Program-made: the position numbers and the translations under genes
Notes under the pieces: model-generated
The model's input: the letters and a program-made list of their open reading frames with translations, nothing else
Told to the model about the DNA's origin: nothing
Databases searched by the model: none
Shown here: one piece after another, positions 1 to 5,181 of the stretch
How positions within the stretch are numbered: position 1 is the first letter of the stretch
Layout of the letters: the number at the start of each line of letters is the position of its first letter
From: Candidatus Doudnabacteria bacterium
Lineage (GTDB): Bacteria > Patescibacteriota > Doudnabacteria > UBA920 > O2-02-FULL-48-8
Length of the DNA: 9,277 nt
Reading direction: 5' to 3'
Assembly: GCA_016198045.1 (NCBI GenBank)
Contig: JACQJI010000032.1
Location: 1 to 9,277, forward strand

Positions 1-1026
1 ATTAAAAAAATTATTATTATATTAGGCCTAGTGATTCTGCTCTCGCTTGGGGCGGGAATTGTGCTGATGGTCGGCAAGAAAAAAAGCGAGACTGTGGAGC
101 AGACGGAGGCTCAACCGGAAGTGCGAAAACTGGTGGATGAAGCCGTGATTTCTCCCATCAGCTCGTTTGACGGCTCCGCGATTTGGTACTTTAACGCAAG
201 CGGGCAGCTGTTTCGAGTGATGCTAGACGGATCCGGCTTGACCGAATTTCCGCTGCCGGCTTTAACCACCGGAAGCTTAATCCAAGCTCTTTGGCCGCAG
301 CAGGGCAATGATTTCATCATCACCACCATCACCAGCATTGGGGAAGTCAAGTATCATTATGACAACGATCAGAAGAAATATGTCCAGTTGCCAGAGGCCG
401 TCCAAAGCCTTGACTGGATGCCGGATGGCGAGCGGATTCTGTATGTTTGGAAAGCCGGCGACAATACCCAGCAGCTCAAAATCGCGGTCCCCGACAGCTC
501 CGGATTCAGCACGATAGCCGAATTATTCTGGCTGGATTATGTGGTCAAAGTTTCCCCCACAGGCGATAGAGCCTTGGTTTATCGGTCCAAGCCCACGCAA
601 GAGCTTAACAAAATCTATCAGGTTGACATCGAAAGCGGAAAATTCGACCCCGTGGTTGAAGAGGGAAAAAACATCGGGGCCGTCTGGGTGCCGGGGGGAG
701 AGAAGTTCATATTTGCGCAGGAAAGGGCTTTGGGCGCAACTCGGCTGCTGATGTACAATTTTTCCAATAGGCAGGTAACGGATCTGGATCTGGCAACCAG
801 TATTGACAAGATCAGCGTTGATCCTACGGGCAAGACCCTCTACGCGGCGGCCGGCAAATCAGGCATTCCTGGAGAAGAGTTTGTGAAGCTTGACCTGTTG
901 ACCTTCAATCAAGAAACTTATTACCAGCCGGAGCAGGACACCAAAGTCAAAAGCCTGCTTGAGATCAAAGGCAAGCTCTACTTCGTGAATTTGTTCGACA
1001 ACAAACTCTACTATATTGCCAAGTAG
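1..1026 (+). CDS. Membrane-anchored TolB/WD40-like beta-propeller protein (5' partial)
   Basis: The reading frame is open from base 1, so the true start lies upstream and only the last 341 residues are visible. The first visible residues form a hydrophobic segment (IKKIIIILGLVILL, about residues 3-24) followed by a KKK stop-transfer motif, which indicates an N-terminal membrane anchor with the rest outside the cytoplasm. The remainder is beta-rich and carries repeated motifs of the TolB/PD40 propeller type: SLDWMPDGERILYVW, VSPTGDRALVY, AVWVPGGEKFIFA and ISVDPTGKTLYAA. Such propellers usually act as protein-interaction scaffolds. No catalytic residues are recognisable, so no specific role can be given. 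Anchored propellers of this kind occur in Patescibacteria, which is family knowledge rather than something seen here. The gene ends just before the hairpins of the DUF559 unit and has no intrinsic terminator with a T-run. Confidence 0.75.
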   Translation: MKKIIIILGLVILLSLGAGIVLMVGKKKSETVEQTEAQPEVRKLVDEAVISPISSFDGSAIWYFNASGQLFRVMLDGSGLTEFPLPALTTGSLIQALWPQQGNDFIITTITSIGEVKYHYDNDQKKYVQLPEAVQSLDWMPDGERILYVWKAGDNTQQLKIAVPDSSGFSTIAELFWLDYVVKVSPTGDRALVYRSKPTQELNKIYQVDIESGKFDPVVEEGKNIGAVWVPGGEKFIFAQERALGATRLLMYNFSNRQVTDLDLATSIDKISVDPTGKTLYAAAGKSGIPGEEFVKLDLLTFNQETYYQPEQDTKVKSLLEIKGKLYFVNLFDNKLYYIAK

Positions 1027-1039
1027 AAATTCAACTTAA

Positions 1040-1089
1040 CTCTCTCCCTTTGGGAGAGAGTGTCCAGCACCAATTTTTGGTGCTGGACA
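1040..1089. repeat. Left-end double hairpin of the DUF559 unit
   Basis: Hairpin 1 pairs CTCTCTCCC (1040-1048) with GGGAGAGAG (1052-1060) over a TTT loop. Hairpin 2 pairs TGTCCAGCACCAA (1061-1073) with TTGGTGCTGGACA (1077-1089), 13 perfect base pairs over a TTT loop. A further AGAGAGGG follows at 1090-1097. There is no T-run after either stem, so neither is a convincing intrinsic terminator for the upstream gene. Confidence 0.8.
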
Positions 1090-1100
1090 AGAGAGGGTGT

Positions 1101-1433
1101 ATGTTAGATTACGCCAAACAATTAAGAACCAAGCAAACTCCTTGGGAAGCTAAACTATGGAAACGCCTTCGAGCTAGTAGATTTTTAAGCTTGAAGTTTA
1201 AAAGACAAGTCCAGGTTGTAGGTTTTATTGTTGATTTTTACTGTCACGAACATAGGCTTGTCATCGAAATCTACGGTAATCCGCATAAAAACCCAACGCA
1301 AAAATTAAAAGATCAATCACGAATAAAATATTTAAAAAATAGAGGCTATCAAGTTTTAACTTTCTGGAACGGCGAGATTGATCAGGATATAGACCAATTC
1401 TTGGAAACTATCAAAAAAGCCTCTGGTTTATAG
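1101..1433 (+). CDS. DUF559 / Vsr-like endonuclease-fold protein
   Basis: The 110-residue protein matches the DUF559 pattern of small restriction-endonuclease-fold proteins related to the very short patch repair (Vsr) nuclease. The order of motifs is an N-terminal helix (AKQLRTKQTPWEAKLWKRLR), a basic strand (LKFKRQVQV, residues 31-39), IVDFYC with D45, VIEIYGNPH with E56 and H62, and a C-terminal RGYQVLTFWNGEI. Most relatives read E-(L/I/V)-D-G-x-x-H at the central motif; here the D is Y58, so activity is doubtful. I chose the ATG at 1101 because it is preceded by GAGAGGGT and matches the usual family N-terminus. A TTG start at 1050 would translate the hairpins. The gene lies inside the hairpin-bounded unit and converges with the small minus-strand operon. 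Its substrate is unknown. Confidence 0.85.
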   Translation: MLDYAKQLRTKQTPWEAKLWKRLRASRFLSLKFKRQVQVVGFIVDFYCHEHRLVIEIYGNPHKNPTQKLKDQSRIKYLKNRGYQVLTFWNGEIDQDIDQFLETIKKASGL

Positions 1434-1442
1434 ACCTCTCCT

Positions 1443-1482
1443 GTCACGACAAGTCGTGACGTCCTCTCCTAAAAGGAGAGGA
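1443..1482. repeat. Right-end double hairpin of the DUF559 unit
   Basis: The inner hairpin pairs GTCACGAC (1443-1450) with GTCGTGAC (1453-1460). The outer hairpin pairs TCCTCTCCT (1462-1470) with AGGAGAGGA (1474-1482) over AAA. The inner hairpin is flanked by a direct repeat CCTCTCCT at 1435-1442 and 1463-1470, as if the palindrome had been inserted with duplication of 8 bp. Confidence 0.75.
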
Positions 1483-1499
1483 TTGGATTGAGAATTGAT

Positions 1500-1555
1500 T
1501 ATAAAGCAAAACGGCCGCGGAGGAAGGATGCGCAGTCTCCTTCCATCCGCGGCCG
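1500..1555 (-). terminator. Intrinsic terminator of the small-protein operon
   Basis: On the minus strand, CGGCCGCGGA and GGAAGGA arms (1512-1528) pair with TCCTTCC and TCCGCGGCCG (1538-1555, one bulged base at 1545), giving about 17 base pairs around a 9-nt loop. The stem is followed on the minus strand by TTTTGCTTTAT. This is a strong Rho-independent terminator that ends the transcript begun at about 2253. Confidence 0.85.
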
Positions 1556-1703
1556 GCCGTTCCCTCAAGTGCGGGGCCTTGAGCTGTGGTTGGGCCCGAC
1601 TGAGGGAACCGACGCCCCGTGACCGTGCAGCTTTGAAAGCGGCTCAAAGGCAAGCCCAGCTGGGAGTTGGGCCGTCAACCTACGCTTCCAAAACCCACGG
1701 TCC
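1556..1703 (-). other. Structured, apparently non-coding 3' segment of the small-protein operon
   Basis: Between the stop of the 78-aa gene and the terminator there is no credible reading frame, but several palindromes are present. GTTCCCTCA (1559-1567) pairs with TGAGGGAAC (1601-1609), CTCAAG (1564-1569) can alternatively pair with CTTGAG (1578-1583), and there is a perfect CCCAGCTGGG near 1656-1665. The overlapping alternatives suggest a structured 3' UTR or a small RNA released from it. I looked for tmRNA, RNase P RNA and SRP RNA signature sequences on both strands and saw none. Function unknown. Confidence 0.35.
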
Positions 1704-1940
1704 TTATCCTGTCTTCAGCCCGGCCTCCTCCAGGCGTCGCCTGAGAAGGTCGTTTTGCACGACCTCCCCGAGTGATACGACGGATTCCCTCCTGCCCTCC
1801 ATTACGGCGACGAATGGGCCATCGAAGCTTCGCGAATCATGTGGCTTGGCCAAGCCGAATACGCGAACTTCTCGGCCCCTGACCGTTTGGGTGGGCACTG
1901 ACCCGCTTTTGAAGATCTCGATATTCCCAGCAAAATTCAT
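1704..1940 (-). CDS. Small protein of unknown function, 78 aa
   Basis: Not a family I recognise. It is supported as a real gene by an ATG at 1940 preceded by GGAGG (1947-1951) with 6-nt spacing, by its position 41 nt after the upstream small gene on the same transcript, and by the promoter and terminator bounding the unit. The protein is soluble with no signal peptide, membrane segment or cysteine. It begins MNFAGNIEIFKSG. A middle part of alternating hydrophobic and polar residues (TVRGREVRVFGLA, then PFVAVMEGRRESVVSLGEVV) predicts a small beta domain, and the C-terminus (NDLLRRRLEEAGLKTG) looks like a basic helix. A nucleic-acid-binding or translation-related role would fit such a composition but is speculation. 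The codons are strongly GC-ending, unlike the AT-richer genes to the right. Confidence 0.7.
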   Translation of the reverse strand: MNFAGNIEIFKSGSVPTQTVRGREVRVFGLAKPHDSRSFDGPFVAVMEGRRESVVSLGEVVQNDLLRRRLEEAGLKTG

Positions 1941-1981
1941 TTTCCGCCTCCGACGAACGCCGACGTTGATGTGTGGCGGGA

Positions 1982-2194
1982 CTAGTTGGCCTCGCCGGTG
2001 CAGTTGATTCTCTGGGTCGCTTTCTGGACGTCAGGGTGACGTCCGAACGCGGTGATGATGTGGTCGCGTACCGCTTTGTCGACCCCCTTGGCGAGAGCCC
2101 GGACAGCTTGCACCGGGCCATGGATGCCAAGTGATTCGAGCGCCTGTTCAGCACTCATCACTTCGCGGCGGGTGCCGTACCCGAGTTGGGGCAT
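1982..2194 (-). CDS. Small protein of unknown function, 70 aa
   Basis: Not recognised. The start is the ATG at 2194, set by a perfect AGGAGG (2200-2205) with 5-nt spacing; an in-frame extension to 2233 would place that ribosome binding site inside the gene. After a short N-terminus (MPQLGYGTRREVM) the protein reads as two or three amphipathic helices: SAEQALESLGIHGPVQAVRALAKGVDKAV, then RDHIITAFGRHPDVQKATQRIN. It has no membrane segment and a single cysteine near the C-terminus. It is the first gene of a two-gene unit with a near-consensus promoter, so it is probably made in quantity. The GC-ending codon bias matches its partner. The helical composition could suit a small regulator or a protein-binding adaptor, but nothing in the sequence fixes this. 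Confidence 0.7.
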   Translation of the reverse strand: MPQLGYGTRREVMSAEQALESLGIHGPVQAVRALAKGVDKAVRDHIITAFGRHPDVQKATQRINCTGEAN

Positions 2195-2223
2195 ACATTC
2201 CTCCTGGTAACTGGTTGATCCCT

Positions 2224-2243
2224 GGGCGGACAAAGCACCGCCC
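2224..2243 (-). promoter_or_regulatory. Hairpin in the leader of the small-protein operon
   Basis: In the predicted leader of about 60 nt, GGGCGG (minus strand, 2238-2243) pairs with CCGCCC (2224-2229) over an 8-nt loop. A competing CACC/GGTG pairing overlaps it (2236-2247). It does not cover the AGGAGG at 2200-2205, so it may stabilise the mRNA rather than gate translation. Confidence 0.4.
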
Positions 2244-2259
2244 GGTGAACTTGGCCATA

Positions 2260-2288
2260 ATTTTACGTTTTTATGGCGAGATTGTCAA
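2260..2288 (-). promoter_or_regulatory. Sigma-70 promoter of the small-protein operon
   Basis: The minus strand reads TTGACA (2283-2288), 17 bases, then TAAAAT (2260-2265), which is a perfect -35 with optimal spacing. Transcription should start near 2253. The -35 lies only five bases past the recG stop codon, so the small genes are transcribed independently of recG, although recG read-through is also possible because no terminator lies between them. Confidence 0.8.
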
Positions 2289-2293
2289 CCAAA

Positions 2294-4282
2294 CTATTCC
2301 AGATGGACTTGGGGCTGGGCGCTGATAATTTGCTTTAAGAGAGGATGTTTGTCGAGCTTGGGATCTTGGGTGAGCAGAGCGTCTGCGTAGTCGCGGGATT
2401 TCTGGACCAGATCCAGGTTTGAGAGCGTGGCAATTCGAAAGTGGTAGCCAGACTGCTCGGTGCCATAGAGATCCCCGGCGCCTCTGATCTGCAAATCCTT
2501 TTCTGCCAGTTCGAAGCCGTTTTCGCTATTCAGAAAAGCCTGAAGTCTTGGGTTGTCCGGGGCGTTGGGATCGTCGGAAAACAAAAAGCAGTAAGACTGA
2601 AAATCTGACCTTCCTACGCGCCCGCGGAACTGGTGGAGCTGAGCCAGGCCGAATCTTTCGGCTCCTTCGATAATCATGACCGCGGCATTGGGCACGTCCA
2701 CCCCGACTTCCACCACGGAAGTGGAAACCAGCATGTTCAATTCTTTGTTCTGAAATTGTTGCATAACTCTTTCTTTCTCCTCGAACTTCATACGGCCATG
2801 CAACAAGCCAATCTTGAGATCTGGAAAAACTTCCTTGGTCAACTTCTCGTATTCAGCCGTGGCTGATTTTACTTCCAATTTGTCTGACGGGTCGATGAGC
2901 GGGCAAATAACAAAAGCCTGCCGGCCGGCTTTGATCTGCTCCTTTATGAACTTATAAGTTTCAGTCCTTTTGGGTTCAGCCACTAATTCAGTCTGGATTT
3001 TTTCGCGGCCGGCCGGAAGTTCCGTGAGCAGGGAAATATCCAGATCGCCATACAGGGTCAAAGCCAGGGTGCGGGGGATGGGAGTGGCGCTCATGGTCAG
3101 CAAATGAGTGTTATGCAAATTTTTTAGCGCCGCGCGCTGTTCTACACCAAACCGATGCTGCTCATCAATAACCACCAGCGCTAACTTGCTAAACTTAACC
3201 GTTTCCTCAAGCAAAGCGTGCGTGCCAATATTAACCATCCCCGGCTCCGATTTATGGCTGGATGTGCGCAGGGTTGCGCTGATTCCGTCTGCTTCAAAAA
3301 ATTTACGCAGATTGAGGTAATGCTGGGTAGCCAAAACCTCGGTGGGGGCCAGTAGCGCTCCTTGATAGCCGCTTTTGGCAATAAGCCATAGAGCCAATGC
3401 GGCTAGGATGGTTTTGCCGCTGCCGACGTCCCCGTTGAGCAGACGATTGGCCGGATAAGCCTGGGTAAAATCCCGGATAATTTGACTTAAAGCCTGTTTT
3501 TGCCCGTTCGTGAGCTGGAATGGCAGACGTTTGATTTTTTCTTGCAACAATGGTCCGTTGGAAATTTGGGCACTCTGCTGCCTTTGCCGCAGCTTCCGGT
3601 ATTGCAAAACTTTTAGCTGGGTTTGGAAAATTTCATCAAAGGCCAGGCGCTCTTGCGCCGCTTGCAGAGATGAATAGTTAGGCGGGAAGTGAAAATAATG
3701 AACTGCCGAATTTCGGTCAAGCAGGCCTTCGGCCTTGGTTATTTGACTTGGCAGGTATTCCGGCAGGGTAACTTTGTCCAGATAGGTTTTGATAATCGTC
3801 CGCAGCTGCTTTTGGGTGATCTGCGCGGTTAGTGAATAGATCGGGACCAGTCTTTTGGTGTGGATTTGTTCGGGCTTTTCCTGTTCGTAAATCGGGTTTT
3901 GCAGCTGCAGCTTGTTCTTTTCTAGTGCCACTTTCCCTGAAAAAAGAAAAGTTTCGTGAGGCTTGATGACTTTGGAGAGAAACGGCTGGTTAAACCAAAG
4001 GCAAGTGATGCTGCCGGTTTCATCCCCAACCAGCGCATGGGTTAGGGAGAGTTTGCGGACTTTGGTCCGGAAGGTTTTGATTTCCAAGACCTTAGCTTTG
4101 ATATTCGAAAATTCGCCGGGTTTCAAGTCAGAAATCAAAGTGATTTTGGACAAGTCCTGATGAGCGCGGGGAAAATAAAAAAGCAGGTCGCCCAAGTTTT
4201 GGATCTCGAGTCTTTTTAAGATTTTGGCTCGAGCGGGACCCACCAGGTAGAGGTTTTCAATCGGGGTTCTTAGATCAAACAT
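2294..4282 (-). CDS. recG: ATP-dependent DNA helicase RecG
   Basis: RecG is a superfamily 2 double-strand DNA translocase that regresses stalled replication forks and processes branched recombination intermediates in the cytoplasm. The 662-residue length is slightly below the usual size of about 690. The N-terminal wedge/OB-fold region spans about residues 1-200 (start MFDLRTPIENLYLVGPARAK). Helicase motifs follow in order: Walker A GDVGSGKT (284-291), the DEQH box (373-376, with the family's DEQHRFGVEQR context), SAT in TMSATPIPRT (398-400), VSTSVVEVGVDVPNA (519-533), QFRGRVGR (551-558), and the RecG C-terminal signature GAGDLYGTEQSG (601-612). All key residues appear intact. The start ATG at 4282 has no Shine-Dalgarno. 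The gene follows tRNA-Arg after an inverted repeat of about 80 bp and precedes the promoter of the small operon. Confidence 0.97.
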   Translation of the reverse strand: MFDLRTPIENLYLVGPARAKILKRLEIQNLGDLLFYFPRAHQDLSKITLISDLKPGEFSNIKAKVLEIKTFRTKVRKLSLTHALVGDETGSITCLWFNQPFLSKVIKPHETFLFSGKVALEKNKLQLQNPIYEQEKPEQIHTKRLVPIYSLTAQITQKQLRTIIKTYLDKVTLPEYLPSQITKAEGLLDRNSAVHYFHFPPNYSSLQAAQERLAFDEIFQTQLKVLQYRKLRQRQQSAQISNGPLLQEKIKRLPFQLTNGQKQALSQIIRDFTQAYPANRLLNGDVGSGKTILAALALWLIAKSGYQGALLAPTEVLATQHYLNLRKFFEADGISATLRTSSHKSEPGMVNIGTHALLEETVKFSKLALVVIDEQHRFGVEQRAALKNLHNTHLLTMSATPIPRTLALTLYGDLDISLLTELPAGREKIQTELVAEPKRTETYKFIKEQIKAGRQAFVICPLIDPSDKLEVKSATAEYEKLTKEVFPDLKIGLLHGRMKFEEKERVMQQFQNKELNMLVSTSVVEVGVDVPNAAVMIIEGAERFGLAQLHQFRGRVGRSDFQSYCFLFSDDPNAPDNPRLQAFLNSENGFELAEKDLQIRGAGDLYGTEQSGYHFRIATLSNLDLVQKSRDYADALLTQDPKLDKHPLLKQIISAQPQVHLE

Positions 4283-4290
4283 GATCGTTT

Positions 4291-4371
4291 AGGGTTAAGA
4301 GGTAAAGAAGCCCGTATCGTTAAGAGGTGACGTCAAACGTAGCCGTATGACGAAACGGGCCTCGTAACCCT
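4291..4371. repeat. Imperfect inverted repeat with internal direct repeats, between tRNA-Arg and recG
   Basis: The arms AGGGTTA (4291-4297), GAG (4299-4301) and GCCCGT (4310-4315) pair with ACGGGC (4355-4360), CTC (4361-4363) and TAACCCT (4365-4371). Inside, GTTAAGAGGT occurs twice in direct orientation (4294-4303 and 4319-4328), each followed by AGCC(C)GTAT. The loop contains the palindrome TGACGTCA. It could be a REP-like element, or a leader structure acting on recG. Confidence 0.55.
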
Positions 4372-4391
4372 TTAACGCATAACTGTTAAAC

Positions 4392-4467
4392 TGGCGCGCC
4401 CGGCAGGATTCGAACCTGCGACCTTGGGTTCCGCAAACCCACACTCTATCCACTGAGCTACGGGCGC
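4392..4467 (-). tRNA. tRNA-Arg, anticodon GCG
   Basis: A complete 76-nt cloverleaf with encoded CCA. The acceptor stem is GCGCCCG/CGGGCGC with discriminator G, the anticodon stem is TGGGT/ACCCA with loop TTGCGGA, and the T-arm is GCAGG-TTCGAAT-CCTGC. The anticodon GCG reads CGC and, by wobble, CGU. Arginine identity is supported by A20 in the D-loop (AGTGGATA) and C35. It starts 11 nt after the stop of the upstream membrane-protein gene, so it is probably cut from the same transcript. A GCG arginine anticodon is unusual in bacteria, which normally use ACG converted to inosine. Confidence 0.95.
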
Positions 4468-4478
4468 ACGATAATTAT

Positions 4479-4964
4479 TTAAAACTTGGCCTTTCGGGCC
4501 AGGATGTCCGTGATGGTTTCGTCCATGTCCAGATCTTCGGGCAAGTATCTTTTGAGAAACAGTTTGACCGCTACCGGGTCCTGGTCGCCTAATTCCAGGC
4601 TGACAGTGTTGTTGAGGTAAGCAGTCGTTTCGAAGTTCAAAGTCTTGGTCTGGGGCGGCTTGTAGATAATCCAGAATTTTCTGATGTTTTTGTAGGGTAT
4701 GGTGTTGTGGTTGATTCCGATGCCGAGTCCGCTCATGGTATAAGTGGTGTTTTGGGGCTGTTTTGTGGCGAAAAAATACGCAATGGCTATGCCGAGAATG
4801 AAAGTGGTAATGGTGATGAAACTGCCAGTAAATACCGCGAAAGCCAGGAGTAATAATGAAATGACGCCGAAAGTGACGTACCATTGGAGAGTTTTTTGGT
4901 GCGCTGTGAATTCCGGCGCCTGCCAACTAATTTGTTCGGTTGTTTGGTTTGGGTTTTCGTTCAT
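4479..4964 (-). CDS. Small two-TM membrane protein, possibly with a PH-like cytoplasmic domain
   Basis: The 161-residue protein has a short polar N-terminus, a hairpin of two transmembrane segments (about residues 28-46 and 48-66) and a soluble C-terminal part of about 90 residues. The layout resembles the small bacterial membrane proteins with PH-like domains: strands such as TTYTMSGLGIGINHNTIPYKNIRKFWII, with a turn and a typical Y-K-x-I-x-x-F/W motif. The assignment is by pattern only. I chose the ATG at 4964; an upstream in-frame extension reads MQVRVLHSPP, a translation of the tRNA-Ser gene. Only nine bases separate the tRNA CCA from this start and there is no Shine-Dalgarno, so the mRNA 5' end may be made by tRNA 3' processing. 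The stop lies 11 nt before tRNA-Arg. Function unknown. Confidence 0.8.
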   Translation of the reverse strand: MNENPNQTTEQISWQAPEFTAHQKTLQWYVTFGVISLLLLAFAVFTGSFITITTFILGIAIAYFFATKQPQNTTYTMSGLGIGINHNTIPYKNIRKFWIIYKPPQTKTLNFETTAYLNNTVSLELGDQDPVAVKLFLKRYLPEDLDMDETITDILARKAKF

Positions 4965-4973
4965 AAGTTTCTT

Positions 4974-5061
4974 TGGCGGAGAGTGCAGGACTCGAACCTG
5001 CAAGCCCCTTACGGGGCCCCAGTTTTCAAGACTGGTGCCTTACCATTCGGCGCAACTCTCC
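4974..5061 (-). tRNA. tRNA-Ser, anticodon UGA
   Basis: An 88-nt class II tRNA with encoded CCA. The acceptor is GGAGAGT/ACTCTCC with discriminator G, the anticodon stem is CCAGT/ACTGG with loop CTTGAAA, the long variable arm is GCCCC-GTAA-GGGGC, and the T-arm is GCAGG-TTCGAGT-CCTGC. It reads UCA and related serine codons. It is first in a tRNA-Ser / membrane protein / tRNA-Arg cluster. Confidence 0.96.
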
Positions 5062-5076
5062 CGAGTAAGCTGTCTT

Positions 5077-5085
5077 ATTCTACCA
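5077..5085 (-). promoter_or_regulatory. Extended -10 promoter of the tRNA-Ser cluster
   Basis: The minus strand reads TGG then TAGAAT (5077-5082), an extended -10 about 16 bases before the mature tRNA-Ser 5' end. No good -35 is visible at the right spacing, because the DNA there is the tail of the preceding terminator. Confidence 0.5.
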
Positions 5086-5099
5086 GATTTTGCTTCATC

Positions 5100-5127
5100 A
5101 GAAAAGCCCAGTCGGATGACCGGGCTT
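5100..5127 (-). terminator. Intrinsic terminator after the DUF5667 gene
   Basis: On the minus strand AAGCCCGGTC (5118-5127) pairs with GACTGGGCTT (5104-5113), ten pairs including one G-T, over the loop ATCC, followed by TTTTC. It separates the sigma-factor operon from the tRNA-Ser cluster. Confidence 0.75.
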
Positions 5128-5181
5128 GTTCCGCATATGAATTTTCAGCTGTTTATATTTGAGCTGACAAGGGTTATGAAA

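Larger units (their letters stand above)
1040..1482 (+). mobile_element. Putative hairpin-bounded DUF559 module
   Basis: A 443-bp block has the same architecture at both ends around one gene. The left end is a 9-bp hairpin with a TTT loop (1040-1060), then a 13-bp perfect hairpin (1061-1089), then a GAGAGGG arm. The right end mirrors it: a CCTCTCC arm, an 8-bp hairpin (1443-1460), then a 9-bp hairpin with an AAA loop (1462-1482). The outer hairpins share the CTCTCC/GGAGAG core. The symmetry suggests that the hairpins and the nuclease gene travel together. No flanking target-site duplication is evident and no transposase is present, so mobility is an inference. Confidence 0.4.

Noticed and set aside
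1050..1100. TTG start extending the DUF559 protein by 17 residues
   Set aside because: The extension would translate the perfect hairpins, has no family similarity, and the ATG at 1101 has a better ribosome binding site and matches the usual N-terminus.
1495..2007. Long plus-strand open frame of 170 codons
   Set aside because: It runs antisense through the terminator and the two small genes, has low-complexity composition, and is a by-product of high GC.
2151..2258. Short minus-strand frame starting MAKFTGRCFVRP, overlapping the leader and start of the 70-aa gene
   Set aside because: Its ATG lies upstream of the predicted transcription start and it has no ribosome binding site.
4965..5003. 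N-terminal extension MQVRVLHSPP of the two-TM protein
   Set aside because: It translates the 3' half of tRNA-Ser; the ATG at 4964 right after the CCA is the sensible start.
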